A program made the position numbers and the translations under genes. The notes beneath the pieces are model-generated. The model was not told the DNA's origin and did not search any database. It saw only the letters and a program-made list of their open reading frames with translations. 64,000 nt of DNA, taken from positions 1 through 64,000 of the forward strand of contig NZ_JPFU01000012.1 of assembly GCF_000722695.1 (NCBI RefSeq). Reading direction: 5' to 3'. Positions 37,390 to 47,104 of the stretch are shown here, piece by piece (position 1 is the first letter of the stretch; every line of letters begins with the position of its first letter). This DNA comes from Streptococcus mitis (GTDB taxonomy: Bacteria > Bacillota > Bacilli > Lactobacillales > Streptococcaceae).

Positions 37390-39291
37390 TTACACCTGCT
37401 CTGATAATTCTTCCCACTCAAGCATAGCTTCTTCCTGACGGTGGCTGATTTTGTCCAGCTCAGCCTGTAATTCCATCAGTTTTTCGGCATCGTTTGTTTC
37501 CAACATTTGTTCAGAAATGGTTTGGCTTTGACTTTCTAACTCTTCAATTTCAGCTTCTAGATTTTCGATTTGTCGCATGAGTTTGCGGACTTCTTTTTGA
37601 CTTTCTTTCTGAGCTTGATAATCATTGACCGGACTTGCTTCCTTTGCTTGATTACTGGTTAAAGCTTCCTCTGTCAGACTGACTTCCATTTCAGCCTTTT
37701 TATCAACATAGTAGTCGTAGTCTCCAAGGTAGAGAGTCGAACCATTCTCAGACAATTCCAAAACATGAGTTGCCACACGATTGATAAAGTAACGGTCGTG
37801 ACTGACGAATAGAAGAGTTCCATCAAAGTCAATCAAGGCATTTTCTAGCACTTCCTTGCTATCAATATCCAAGTGATTGGTTGGCTCATCCAGAATCAAG
37901 AAGTTGTTGTTTTCCATAGACAATTTGGCCAAAAGCAAACGAGCTTTCTCTCCACCTGACAACATGCCAACTGATTTTTTAACATCATCTCCTGAGAAAA
38001 GGAAGGCACCTAGACGGTTACGGATTTCAACTTCTGGTGTTAACTTAAAATCATTCCAGAGTTCATCCAGTACAGTATTACTTGGTGTCAGCTTGCTTTG
38101 GGTTTGGTCATAGTAACCAACCTCAACATTAGCCCCAACGCGCTTTTCCCCCTTGATAAACGGAATCTGCTCCACTATAGACTTAATAAAGGTTGACTTG
38201 CCAATACCATTAGGACCAACGATGGCAACAGCATTCATCTTACGAAGGTCTAGATTTATAGGCTCTGACAATACTTCCCCATCATAACCAATAGCAGCAT
38301 TTTCAACAGTCAAAACAACATTACCAGACGTTTTCTCAGACTGGAAGGTCATGTTGGCAGATTTCTTGCCAGCTTCAGGCTTGTCCAAACGCTCCATTTT
38401 TTCCAGTTGTTTGCGTCGAGATTGGGCGCGTTTGGTCGTTGAGGCTCTGACTAGATTGCGATTGACAAAGTCTTCCAGAGCAGCGATTTCCTTCTGTTGC
38501 TTTTCATAATTTTTTGCCTCAGTAGCTAGCTTTTGCTCCTTCAACTCGACAAAGCGAGAGTAATTACCCACATAACGATCCAAGGAATGCTTGGTCAAAT
38601 CCAGCGTAATCGTCGCAACCTTGTCCAAGAAATAACGGTCGTGGCTGACAATAATAAGGGCACCGCTATAGTTTACCAAGTAATTCTCTAGCCAGGCAAT
38701 CGTTTCAATATCCAAGTGGTTGGTTGGCTCGTCTAGTACCAAAAGATTAGGTCTTTCAAGGAGCATTTTGGCTAGAGCCAAACGAGTATTTTGACCACCA
38801 GAAAGCTCAGCAATTTTCATCTGCCACATAGATTCATCAAACTTAAATCCATTTAAAATCGCTCGAATATCAGCTTCATAGGTAAAGCCGCCTGCTTGGC
38901 GAAAATTCTCAGATAAGCGGTCGTAATCTGACATCAGTTTATCCAAATCTTCACCAGATTTTTGACCCATCTCCAACTCCATCTGACGAAGTTGCTTCTC
39001 CGTCCGACGTAAGCCATCAAAGACATGAAGCATCTCATCGTAGATAGTATTTTCAGATTCAAAACGACTATCTTGAGCTAGGTAAGACAGAGAAATATCT
39101 TTTTTCTTATTGATTTCTCCACTAGTTGGCTCCTCTTCTCCAACCAAAATCTTCAAAAGAGTAGACTTACCTGCACCATTTTTCCCAACAAGGGCAATCC
39201 GATCTCGTTCATCAACTTGCAGATTGATATTATCAAAAAGAACCTCTCCTGCAAAAGATCGTTCAATTTTATTAGCTTGTAAAATAATCAT
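37390..39291 (-). CDS. ABC-F family ATP-binding ribosome-associated protein
   Basis: 633 residues from the ATG at 39291; an upstream in-frame extension of 20 residues is less likely. Two ABC cassettes without membrane segments: GKNGAGKST, LSGGQNTRL and LVLDEPTNHLD in the first, GPNGIGKST, LSGGEKARL and LILDEPTNHLD in the second, with a linker rich in RAQSRRKQLEKMERL and a C-terminal coiled coil (about 560-630). The layout is YdiF/Uup-like. ABC-F proteins act on the ribosome; some give antibiotic resistance, but nothing here shows that. Followed directly by rgg. Confidence 0.9.
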   Translation of the reverse strand: MIILQANKIERSFAGEVLFDNINLQVDERDRIALVGKNGAGKSTLLKILVGEEEPTSGEINKKKDISLSYLAQDSRFESENTIYDEMLHVFDGLRRTEKQLRQMELEMGQKSGEDLDKLMSDYDRLSENFRQAGGFTYEADIRAILNGFKFDESMWQMKIAELSGGQNTRLALAKMLLERPNLLVLDEPTNHLDIETIAWLENYLVNYSGALIIVSHDRYFLDKVATITLDLTKHSLDRYVGNYSRFVELKEQKLATEAKNYEKQQKEIAALEDFVNRNLVRASTTKRAQSRRKQLEKMERLDKPEAGKKSANMTFQSEKTSGNVVLTVENAAIGYDGEVLSEPINLDLRKMNAVAIVGPNGIGKSTFIKSIVEQIPFIKGEKRVGANVEVGYYDQTQSKLTPSNTVLDELWNDFKLTPEVEIRNRLGAFLFSGDDVKKSVGMLSGGEKARLLLAKLSMENNNFLILDEPTNHLDIDSKEVLENALIDFDGTLLFVSHDRYFINRVATHVLELSENGSTLYLGDYDYYVDKKAEMEVSLTEEALTSNQAKEASPVNDYQAQKESQKEVRKLMRQIENLEAEIEELESQSQTISEQMLETNDAEKLMELQAELDKISHRQEEAMLEWEELSEQV

Positions 39292-39397
39292 ACAAGTAGT
39301 ATAGCATGTTTCCCTAAGGCATTCAAGACTTGATAAACCGGCATATGTCACTACTTTTCTGAAAATTATGCTGCCGTTTTACTAAAACGCTAAAAAG

Positions 39398-39406
39398 TGC
39401 TATAAT
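39398..39406 (+). promoter_or_regulatory. pgm extended -10 promoter
   Basis: TGCTATAAT with TATAAT at 39401-39406, about 39 bases before the pgm ATG; AAAGGAG is the ribosome site. Confidence 0.65.
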
Positions 39407-39444
39407 GTGAACGGTTAAAACAATTTACAAAAAGGAGAATTTTA

Positions 39445-41163
39445 ATGTCTTACCAAGAAAATTACCAGAAATGGGTTGATTTTGCGGAGCTTCCTGACTA
39501 CCTTCGTCAAGATTTGGAAAATATGGACGAAAAAACTAAGGAAGATGCCTTCTATACCAATCTTGAATTTGGTACTGCAGGTATGCGTGGCTTGATTGGT
39601 GCTGGTACAAACCGCATCAACATCTACGTTGTTCGCCAAGCTACTGAAGGATTGGCTCGTTTGATTGAGTCAAAAGGTGGAAACGAAAAAGAACGCGGTG
39701 TAGCAATTGCCTACGATAGCCGTCACTTCTCACCAGAGTTTGCCTTTGAATCTGCAGCAGTTCTTGCTAAACATGGTATCAAATCTTATGTATTTGAAAG
39801 CCTTCGTCCAACTCCAGAACTCTCATTTGCAGTTCGTCATCTCAACTGTTTCGCAGGTATCATGGTCACAGCTAGCCACAACCCTGCTCCATTTAACGGT
39901 TACAAGGTTTACGGTGAAGATGGTGGACAAATGCCTCCACACGATGCGGACGCTTTGACTACTTATATCCGTGCTATCGAAAACCCATTTGCAGTTGAAG
40001 TTGCTGATGTGGAAGCTGAAAAAGCTTCTGGCTTGATTGAAGTTATCGGCGAAGCTGTTGACGTAGAATACCTTAAAGAGGTTAAGGACGTAAACATCAA
40101 CCCAGCTTTGATTGAAGAATTTGGTAAAGACATGAAGATTGTCTACACACCACTTCATGGTACTGGTGAAATGTTGGCTCGTCGTGCTCTTGCCCAAGCA
40201 GGATTTGACTCTGTTCAAGTCGTTGAAGCGCAAGCAACTGCTGACCCAGATTTCTCAACTGTTAAATCTCCAAACCCAGAAAGCCAAGCAGCCTTTGCCC
40301 TTGCTGAAGAACTTGGTCGTCAAGTTGGTGCAGATGTTCTTGTGGCAACTGACCCAGACGCTGACCGTGTTGGTGTTGAAGTTCTTCAAAAAGATGGTAG
40401 CTACCTCAACCTTTCAGGTAACCAAATCGGTGCTATCATGGCTAAATACATCTTGGAAGCCCACAAAAACGCTGGAACTCTTCCTGAAAATGCGGCCCTC
40501 TGCAAATCGATCGTATCAACTGACTTGGTAACGAAGATTGCTGAAAGCTACGGCGCAACCATGTTCAACGTTTTGACAGGTTTCAAATTCATCGCTGAAA
40601 AAATCCAAGAATTTGAAGAAAAACACAATCACACTTACATGATGGGATTTGAAGAAAGTTTCGGTTACTTGATTAAACCATTCGTACGTGATAAAGATGC
40701 AATCCAAGCCGTTCTTGTCGTTGCTGAACTTGCTGCCTACTACCGCTCACGTGGTTTGACTCTTGCTGACGGTATCGAAGAAATCTACAAAGAGTATGGC
40801 TACTATGCAGAAAAAACAATCTCTGTTACTCTTTCAGGTGTCGATGGTGCTGAACAAATCAAAGCGATTATGGCTAAATTCCGCAACAATGCTCCAAAAG
40901 AATGGAATGCAACAGCTATCACTGTCGTAGAAGACTTCAAAGCTCAAACAGCTACTGCTGCTGACGGCACTGTTACAAACTTGACAACTCCTCCAAGTGA
41001 TGTGTTGAAATACACACTTGCTGACGGTTCATGGATTGCCGTTCGCCCTTCAGGTACAGAACCAAAAATCAAGTTCTATATTGCAGTTGTAGGTGAAACT
41101 AATGAAGAATCACAAACTAAGATTGCTAATATCGAAGCAGAAATCAATGCATTTGTAAAATAA
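39445..41163 (+). CDS. pgm: Alpha-phosphoglucomutase
   Basis: 572 residues, matching streptococcal PgmA. Interconverts glucose-1-phosphate and glucose-6-phosphate, so it feeds GlgC as well as capsule and cell-wall sugar pathways. The phosphoserine loop VTASHNPAPFNGYK (about 144-157), metal site TDPDADRVG (about 306-314), sugar loop GFEESFGY and phosphate loop RPSGTEPKIKFY (about 534-545) are all present. Strong codon bias indicates high expression. Own promoter and terminator. Confidence 0.97.
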   Translation: MSYQENYQKWVDFAELPDYLRQDLENMDEKTKEDAFYTNLEFGTAGMRGLIGAGTNRINIYVVRQATEGLARLIESKGGNEKERGVAIAYDSRHFSPEFAFESAAVLAKHGIKSYVFESLRPTPELSFAVRHLNCFAGIMVTASHNPAPFNGYKVYGEDGGQMPPHDADALTTYIRAIENPFAVEVADVEAEKASGLIEVIGEAVDVEYLKEVKDVNINPALIEEFGKDMKIVYTPLHGTGEMLARRALAQAGFDSVQVVEAQATADPDFSTVKSPNPESQAAFALAEELGRQVGADVLVATDPDADRVGVEVLQKDGSYLNLSGNQIGAIMAKYILEAHKNAGTLPENAALCKSIVSTDLVTKIAESYGATMFNVLTGFKFIAEKIQEFEEKHNHTYMMGFEESFGYLIKPFVRDKDAIQAVLVVAELAAYYRSRGLTLADGIEEIYKEYGYYAEKTISVTLSGVDGAEQIKAIMAKFRNNAPKEWNATAITVVEDFKAQTATAADGTVTNLTTPPSDVLKYTLADGSWIAVRPSGTEPKIKFYIAVVGETNEESQTKIANIEAEINAFVK

Positions 41164-41171
41164 AACCCTAT

Positions 41172-41204
41172 AAAAGATGAGACCAACCAATCTCATCTTT
41201 TTTT
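41172..41204 (+). terminator. pgm terminator
   Basis: AAAAGATGAGA pairs with TCTCATCTTTT around an eight-base loop, followed by TTT. Confidence 0.88.
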
Positions 41205-41274
41205 CGTATCAAATCTAAGCAATTTTAGAAACTTTATGGCATACTAGACTTATCAATGAAAGCGAGGTAATCTC

Positions 41275-41622
41275 ATGGAACAATTTTTAGATAATATCAA
41301 AGACCTTGAAGTCACTACAGTTGCGCGTGCACAAGAAGCACTTGATAAAAAAGAAACTGCAACTTTCTTCATCGGTCGTAAAACTTGCCCTTACTGCCGT
41401 AAATTTGCTGGTACCTTGGCAGGTGTCGTAGCTGAAACTAAAGCTCACATCTACTTCATCAACAGTGAAGAGCCAAGCCAACTCAATGAGTTGCAAGCAT
41501 TCCGCTCACGCTACGGAATCCCAACTGTACCAGGCTTCGTTCACATTGCAGATGGACAAATCAATGTCCGTTGCGACTCTTCAATGTCAGCACAAGAAAT
41601 CAAAGATTTCGCTGGATTGTAA
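41275..41622 (+). CDS. Thioredoxin-fold protein (bacteriocin transport accessory type)
   Basis: 115 residues with the redox motif CPYCRKF (Cys about 41 and 44) and the cis-proline loop GIPTVPGF near 82. It has no signal peptide, so it is cytoplasmic or unanchored. Close to the PedC/BrcD accessory proteins named from bacteriocin loci, but no bacteriocin gene is near, so a general thiol-redox role is more likely. GCGAGGT precedes the ATG. Confidence 0.85.
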   Translation: MEQFLDNIKDLEVTTVARAQEALDKKETATFFIGRKTCPYCRKFAGTLAGVVAETKAHIYFINSEEPSQLNELQAFRSRYGIPTVPGFVHIADGQINVRCDSSMSAQEIKDFAGL

Positions 41623-41624
41623 AA

Positions 41625-41664
41625 GATATAAAAAAGAAGGCCCTCGCCTTCTTTTTATATATCT
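41625..41664. terminator. Bidirectional terminator between trx-like gene and vicX
   Basis: GATATAAAAAAGAAGG pairs with CCTTCTTTTTATATATC. The vicX stop TAA (41655-41657) lies inside the right arm. Confidence 0.85.
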
Positions 41665-42464
41665 GTCAATGGTGTTGCGGTATCTGGTGAGGTATCATAT
41701 ACCTTAAAGTCTATCCCGACTCCAAGATCAGCTTGTGCTAGCTGATTAACCATAGTCATGTGAGCCAGCTCCTTGATATTGTTTTCCTTAGACAAATGTC
41801 CTAGGTAGATTTTCTTAGTGCGATTTCCTAGCGTCCGAATCATTGCTTCAGCACCGTCCTCGTTAGAAAGGTGACCCAGATCCGATAGGATTCGTTGTTT
41901 GAGTCGCCAAGCGTAAGAACCTGCTCGCAAAATCTCTACATCATGGTTGGACTCAATAAGATAGCCATCTGCATTTTCGATAATCCCTGCCATACGGTCA
42001 CTAACATAACCTGTATCTGTCAAAAGGACAAAACTCTTATCATCCTTCATAAAGCGATAGAACTGCGGTGCGACTGCATCATGACTCACACCAAAACTCT
42101 CGATGTCGATATCTCCAAAGGTTTTGGTTTTGCCCATCTCAAAGATATGCTTTTGCGAAGAATCCACCTTGCCGAGATACTTGCTATTTTCCATAGCCTG
42201 CCAGGTCTTTTCATTGGCATACAAATCCATACCATACTTGCGAGCCAAAACACCCACACCGTGGATATGGTCTGAATGCTCATGGGTAATCAAGATGGCA
42301 TCCAGGTCTTCTGGCTTGCGATTAATTTCAGCAAGTAGGCTGGTAATCTTTTTACCAGACAAGCCTGCATCCACTAAAAGCTTCTTTTTTGGAGTTTCCA
42401 GATAAAAGGAATTTCCACTGGAACCCGACGCTAAAATACTGTATTTAAAGCCTGTTTCACTCAT
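41655..42464 (-). CDS. vicX: VicX/YycJ metallo-beta-lactamase-fold hydrolase
   Basis: 269 residues. The metal motif THEHSDHIHGVG (HxHxDH, about residues 59-70), further ligands in SHDAVAPQ and DTGYVSD, and a late LGHLSKEN fit the YycJ family, probable nucleases of DNA-repair type encoded with WalRK. Starts one base after the vicK stop, the last gene of the vicRKX operon. Confidence 0.93.
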   Translation of the reverse strand: MSETGFKYSILASGSSGNSFYLETPKKKLLVDAGLSGKKITSLLAEINRKPEDLDAILITHEHSDHIHGVGVLARKYGMDLYANEKTWQAMENSKYLGKVDSSQKHIFEMGKTKTFGDIDIESFGVSHDAVAPQFYRFMKDDKSFVLLTDTGYVSDRMAGIIENADGYLIESNHDVEILRAGSYAWRLKQRILSDLGHLSNEDGAEAMIRTLGNRTKKIYLGHLSKENNIKELAHMTMVNQLAQADLGVGIDFKVYDTSPDTATPLTDI

Positions 42465-42465
42465 T

Positions 42466-43815
42466 CTAGTCTTCTACTTCATCCTCCCATACTTCTTCTT
42501 TCACTGCATCCTTATCATAAGGGAGCACAATGGTAAAGGTCGATCCCTTACCGTATTCACTCTTGGCCCAAATAAAGCCCTTATGTTGTTTGATAATTTC
42601 TTTGGCAATAGCAAGCCCCAGACCCGTACCACCTTGGGCACGACTTCTAGCACGATCCACACGGTAGAAACGGTCAAAGATACGTGGTAAATCCTGCTTA
42701 GGAATACCCAATCCTTGGTCTGAGATGGATAAAATCATCTGATCATCAGTCGTCTTCATGGTCACTGTGATTTTTCCACCATCTGGCGAATACTTGATAG
42801 CATTGTTAAGAATATTGTCAATCACCTGTGTCATCTTATCTGTATCTATCTCTATCCAGACTGAGGTAATTGGGTAATCTCTCACCAGTTCGTATTTCTT
42901 CTCTTCATCCTGCCCTCTTATCTGATCAAAACGGTTGAGAATAAAGGTTATAAAGGCAGTAAAATTAATCAATTCCACATCCAGGTGGCTGGTTGCATTA
43001 TCAATTCGTGAAAGATGAAGAAGGTCTGTCACCATCCGCATCATACGGTTAGTTTCGTCTAGAGACACCTTGATAAAATCTGGTGCAACAGGTTCCGACA
43101 AGGCTCCCTCATCCAAAGCTTCAAGATAGGATTTCACACTAGTCAGAGGAGTCCGTAACTCATGACTAACGTTGGAAACAAAGAGTCTTCGTTCGCGCTC
43201 TTCCTTCTCTTGCTCCGTCGTATCGTGTAAAACAGCAACCAAACCAGAAATAAAGCCAGACTCACGACGAACCAAGGCAAAACGTACACGAAGGCTCAGA
43301 TATTCACCATTGGCATCCTGAGAATCAATCATAAGCTCAGGAACTTGGGTAATCAAATCACGAAGTTCATATTCATCTTCAATCTTAAGCAATTCTAGAA
43401 TACTTTTATTGAGAACCTCTTCTTTCTGAACACCTAGCTGTTTCTTAGCCATGTCATTAATCATGGTAATCTTCCCACGACGATTGGTCGCAAGGACTCC
43501 GTCTGTCATATATGAGAGGATACTATTCAATCGTTTACTCTCTTGTTCTAGATTTTCTTGGGTTAAACGAATTACTTCTGATAAATCATTGAGATTATTG
43601 GTAATATTGGTAATTTCAGAGCTTCCCTGCATATCCAATACCTGAGAATAATCTCCTGCAATCAGGTCTTTTACCTTTTGATTGATTTGCTTTAATCGAA
43701 TATTATCTCGCCGATTTTCTAGTAAAAGCAAGGTCACGACTAAAATAAAGCCAAGTAAAATGAGGATAAAGATAAAATCACTGGTTAAAACTGTGTCTTT
43801 AATTAGTTTAATCAT
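42466..43815 (-). CDS. vicK: Sensor histidine kinase VicK (WalK)
   Basis: 449 residues. A single N-terminal transmembrane helix ([19 protein letters not shown], about 15-33) with almost no extracellular loop, the streptococcal form. It is followed by a HAMP linker, a PAS domain (about 105-200), HisKA with [13 protein letters not shown] (phospho-His near 218) and HATPase boxes [23 protein letters not shown] and GGTGLGLAI. Phosphorylates VicR to control cell-wall hydrolase genes. Overlaps vicR by eight bases. Confidence 0.97.
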   Translation of the reverse strand: MIKLIKDTVLTSDFIFILILLGFILVVTLLLLENRRDNIRLKQINQKVKDLIAGDYSQVLDMQGSSEITNITNNLNDLSEVIRLTQENLEQESKRLNSILSYMTDGVLATNRRGKITMINDMAKKQLGVQKEEVLNKSILELLKIEDEYELRDLITQVPELMIDSQDANGEYLSLRVRFALVRRESGFISGLVAVLHDTTEQEKEERERRLFVSNVSHELRTPLTSVKSYLEALDEGALSEPVAPDFIKVSLDETNRMMRMVTDLLHLSRIDNATSHLDVELINFTAFITFILNRFDQIRGQDEEKKYELVRDYPITSVWIEIDTDKMTQVIDNILNNAIKYSPDGGKITVTMKTTDDQMILSISDQGLGIPKQDLPRIFDRFYRVDRARSRAQGGTGLGLAIAKEIIKQHKGFIWAKSEYGKGSTFTIVLPYDKDAVKEEVWEDEVED

Positions 43816-44515
43816 TATTTCTCATATAATAACCAACACCACGACGTGTTAGGATATACTCTGGACGACTAGGTGTATCTTCAATCTTCTCACGCAAACG
43901 TCTGATAGTTACGTCAACAGTCCGAACATCTCCGAAATAATCATAACCCCAGACCGTTTCAAGCAAATGTTCACGTGTAATCACTTGACCGATATGAGAC
44001 GCCAAGTGGTACAAAAGCTCAAATTCACGGTGGGTTAAGTCTAGTTCTTCACCGTATTTTTTAGCTACATAAGCATCTGGTACAATCTCCAAGTCCCCAA
44101 TTTGCAAGGGTTGGGTTTTCTTTTCATCTGACTCTTGATTATCTACAGAAGCCAAGTCCGTGCGACGAAGAAGAGCTTTAACACGCGCCTGCAACTCACG
44201 ATTTGAGAAGGGTTTGGTTACATAGTCATCCGCTCCAAGCTCCAAACCAATAACCTTATCAAATTCGCTATCTTTAGCCGAAAGCATGATAATAGGCACA
44301 CTACTTGTCTTGCGAATAGTCTTAGCAACTTCTAAACCATCAATTTCGGGAAGCATCAAATCCAGAATAATAATATCTGGTTGCTCTGCTTCAAATTGCT
44401 CTAGCGCTTCACGACCGTTAAAAGCAGTTACAACCTCGTAACCTTCCTTGGTCATATTAAACTTGATAATATCTGAGATCGGTTTTTCATCATCTACAAT
44501 TAATATTTTTTTCAT
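43808..44515 (-). CDS. vicR: Response regulator VicR (WalR)
   Basis: 235 residues from ATG 44515 (AAGGTG upstream). An OmpR-type receiver with VDDEKPI at 7-13 and phospho-acceptor Asp in [13 protein letters not shown] (near 52), then a winged HTH (about 135-232: [29 protein letters not shown]). The essential cell-wall regulator of streptococci, controlling genes such as pcsB. First gene of vicRKX. Confidence 0.97.
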   Translation of the reverse strand: MKKILIVDDEKPISDIIKFNMTKEGYEVVTAFNGREALEQFEAEQPDIIILDLMLPEIDGLEVAKTIRKTSSVPIIMLSAKDSEFDKVIGLELGADDYVTKPFSNRELQARVKALLRRTDLASVDNQESDEKKTQPLQIGDLEIVPDAYVAKKYGEELDLTHREFELLYHLASHIGQVITREHLLETVWGYDYFGDVRTVDVTIRRLREKIEDTPSRPEYILTRRGVGYYMRNND

Positions 44516-44588
44516 TTGTTCACCTTTTTCTCTACTATTATACCAAAAAAATAACAAGAAGACATAATAGCTAGTCTTGGCTACTGTC

Positions 44589-44694
44589 TAATACTCTTCG
44601 AAAATCAAATTCAAACCGCGTCAACGTCGCCTTGCCGTACTCAAGTACAGCCTGCGGCTAGTTTCCTAGTTTGCTCTTTGATTTTCATTGAGTC
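44589..44694. repeat. RUP-like dispersed repeat, copy 2
   Basis: About 106 bp with the same ends as copy 1 (ATACTCTTCGAAAATCAAA...TTTGATTTTCATTGAGT). It supplies the last codons and the stop of mutY. Confidence 0.65.
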
Positions 44695-45852
44695 TAAGTT
44701 GGCTTGTGCATAAGCCTGCCAGATTTTTTGTTGGGGTTTGGCAAGTGGAACATCCTTGAACTCTTCTGGTGAAAGCCAGCGAACTTCCCTATCTGAAAAA
44801 TCATGGAAGTCGGTCACCTGACCTGCTACAATTTGAACATGCCATTTACGATGACTAAAGACATGATTGACAGTCTCAAAACAACCATCAAACCAATCAA
44901 CATCTAAGTCATAGTCCTGCTGGAAACTCTCTTCTGGGCTGGGGCCAAAATTGACACTTTCTTCTGCAACCTGATGAAAGAGGTCAAACTGCTCTTCTTG
45001 CGAAAAGTCATCTACTTCTATCAAGGGAAAATGCCAAAAGCCTGCCAACAACTTTTCACTCTCATTTTTTTCAAGAAGAAATTGTCCCTGACTATTTTTT
45101 ACCACTAAGGCTTTAAGATAAATAGGGACAGGCTTTTTCTTGGGAGCCTTGATTGGATAACGGTCCATGGTTCCATTCTGATATGCCGCACTAAAATCCT
45201 TCACCGGACTCTCTTCTGGTCTAGGATTTACAGGAGCCTCAATATCAGACCCTAAGTCCATCAAGGCTTGATTAAAGTCACCTGGCCGTTCTGGATCAAT
45301 CAAGATTTCCATCATTGCCTGAAAAATTTTACGATTACTTGGAATGCCAATATCCTGATTGACTTCAAACAGACGAGCCAAAACTCGCATGACATTGCCG
45401 TCTACAGCAGGCTCAGGCAAGTTAAAAGCAATACTAGAAATGGCTCCCGCAGTGTAAGGACCAATCCCTTTCAAGCTGGAAATTCCTTCATAGGTATTTG
45501 GAAATTGAGCCCCAAAGTCAGCTATAATCTGCTGGGCTGCAGCCTGCATATTACGCACTCGAGAATAATAACCCAAACCTTCCCAAGCCTTCAACAAACG
45601 CTCTTCAGGCGCAGTTGCCAAACTTTCCACTGTTGGAAACCAGTCCAAGAATCGTTCATAATAAGGAATAACTGTATCCACCCTAGTCTGCTGGAGCATA
45701 ATTTCAGAGACCCAGATATGATAAGGATTCTTACTTCTACGCCAGGGTAAATCTCTTTTGTTTTCATCATACCAAGTGAGAAGTTTCTCACGGAAAGAAA
45801 TAATCTTCTCCTCTGGCCACATGACGATACCGTATTCTTTCAAATCTAACAT
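44641..45852 (-). CDS. mutY: A/G-specific adenine glycosylase MutY, Fe-S-cluster-less form
   Basis: 403 residues. Removes adenine mispaired with 8-oxoguanine. It shows SEIMLQQTRVDTVIPYY (about 48-64), the HhH-GPD segment LKGIGPYTAGAISSIAFNLPEPAVDGNV (split by the catalytic Asp) and a C-terminal Nudix-like domain reading the damaged base. Where most MutY proteins have four Fe-S cysteines, this one reads DLGSDIEAPVNPRPEESP with none: the known clusterless type. Its last 17 residues, DSMKIKEQTRKLAAGCT, are encoded by an inserted RUP-like repeat. Confidence 0.93.
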   Translation of the reverse strand: MLDLKEYGIVMWPEEKIISFREKLLTWYDENKRDLPWRRSKNPYHIWVSEIMLQQTRVDTVIPYYERFLDWFPTVESLATAPEERLLKAWEGLGYYSRVRNMQAAAQQIIADFGAQFPNTYEGISSLKGIGPYTAGAISSIAFNLPEPAVDGNVMRVLARLFEVNQDIGIPSNRKIFQAMMEILIDPERPGDFNQALMDLGSDIEAPVNPRPEESPVKDFSAAYQNGTMDRYPIKAPKKKPVPIYLKALVVKNSQGQFLLEKNESEKLLAGFWHFPLIEVDDFSQEEQFDLFHQVAEESVNFGPSPEESFQQDYDLDVDWFDGCFETVNHVFSHRKWHVQIVAGQVTDFHDFSDREVRWLSPEEFKDVPLAKPQQKIWQAYAQANLDSMKIKEQTRKLAAGCT

Positions 45853-45899
45853 ATCTCTAGTATAACACAGAAGATTCTAACTGTCCTTTTCCTAGTATT

Positions 45900-46050
45900 A
45901 ATACTCTTCGAAAATCTCTTCAGACCACGTCAACGTCGCCTTACCGTATATATGTGACTGACTTCGTCAGTCCTATCTACAACCTCAAAACAGTGTTTTG
46001 AGCAGACTGCGGCTAGTTTCCTAATTTGCTCTTTGATTTTCATTGAGTAT
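45900..46050. repeat. RUP-like dispersed repeat, copy 3 (long variant)
   Basis: About 151 bp. Same ends as copies 1 and 2 but with an extra middle part carrying CTGACTTCGTCAG and CAAAACAGTGTTTTG palindromes. Lies between mutY and the pta terminator. Confidence 0.65.
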
Positions 46051-46054
46051 AAAA

Positions 46055-46079
46055 AGCCTCTTCCCAAAGGAAAGAGGAC
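46055..46079 (-). terminator. pta terminator
   Basis: Minus-strand GTCCTCTTTCC...GGAAGAGGCTTTTTA; stem with a short loop and a T-run, directly after the pta stop and abutting RUP copy 3. Confidence 0.75.
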
Positions 46080-46085
46080 TAAATC

Positions 46086-47060
46086 TTATTGATGAACAGC
46101 TTGGGCTGCTGTGATAAGGGTCAACTTGTAAACATCATCTGCATTACAGCCACGAGAAAGGTCGTTAACTGGCTTGTTCAAACCTTGTAAAACAGGTCCT
46201 ACAGCCGCAAAACCACCAAGACGTTCAGCCATCTTGTAGCCAATATTTCCTGCCTCGATACCTGGGAAGATGAAGACATTTGCTTGACCAGCCACCGTAC
46301 TTCCAGGAGCTTTCAGAGCTGCAGTTTCAGGAACAAAGGCCGCATCAAATTGCAACTCACCATCGATTTCAAGGTCAGGACGCAAGTCATGAGCAATTTT
46401 AGTTGCTTCAACTACCTTATCAACGCTTTCACCAAACCCTGAACCCTTAGTAGAATAGCTTAGCATAGCAATTTTAGGCTCGATTCCAAACATCTTAGCT
46501 GTGATTGCTGAGTTGATTGCAATTTCAGCCAAAGCTTCCGCGTCTGGATTGATATTGATGGCACAGTCCCCAAAGAGGTAACGCTCCGTACCACGAACCA
46601 TGAGGAAGGCACCTGAAGTACGAGTAACATTTGGACGAGTTTTGATGATTTGAAGAGCTGGACGTACTGTTGAAGCAGTTGAGTGAATCGCTCCTGACAC
46701 CATTCCATCAACCAAGCCCAAGTAAACCAACATAACACCAAAATAGTTGACATCTTCAACCAAAACCTTACGTGCATCTTCTTCAGACATTTTACCCTTG
46801 CGACGTTCTACCAAGGCAGCGACCATTTCTTCAAATTTATCGTAGTGTTGAGGGTCGATGACTTCATAACCGTTCTCGATACCTTCAATTTCAAGATAAA
46901 TTTTAATTTTTTCAGGATTTCCAAGCAAAACAGGAATTACTTCTGTTTCTTTTACCAAGCGTTTAGTCGCTTGAAGAATACGAGGCTCTTCCCCTTCAGG
47001 GAGAACGATACGAGCATTTTTACCAACAAGGTTGGCTTTGAGACTTTCAAAAACTTCCAT
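46086..47060 (-). CDS. pta: Phosphate acetyltransferase
   Basis: 324 residues, the short single-domain Pta/EutD type. Converts acetyl-CoA and phosphate to acetyl phosphate, for ATP generation with AckA. Motifs: VLPEGEEPRIL at 19-29, GMVSGAIHSTASTVRPALQI (about 120-139), SYSTKGSGFGESVDKV (about 205-220) and VFIFPGIEAGNIGYK near 270. AAGGAG precedes the ATG. It has a possible -10 TATAAT at 47086-47091, so it is likely expressed apart from the upstream rluD-type gene. Confidence 0.96.
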   Translation of the reverse strand: MEVFESLKANLVGKNARIVLPEGEEPRILQATKRLVKETEVIPVLLGNPEKIKIYLEIEGIENGYEVIDPQHYDKFEEMVAALVERRKGKMSEEDARKVLVEDVNYFGVMLVYLGLVDGMVSGAIHSTASTVRPALQIIKTRPNVTRTSGAFLMVRGTERYLFGDCAININPDAEALAEIAINSAITAKMFGIEPKIAMLSYSTKGSGFGESVDKVVEATKIAHDLRPDLEIDGELQFDAAFVPETAALKAPGSTVAGQANVFIFPGIEAGNIGYKMAERLGGFAAVGPVLQGLNKPVNDLSRGCNADDVYKLTLITAAQAVHQ

Positions 47061-47104
47061 GAGTTTTCTCCTTTAAAAAATAAATTATACTCTGAATTAC
47101 TTTA

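Noticed and set aside
41275..41622. Bacteriocin locus suggested by the accessory-type thioredoxin
   Set aside because: No bacteriocin precursor, immunity or ABC peptidase gene is nearby; the protein is found alone beside pgm and vicX.
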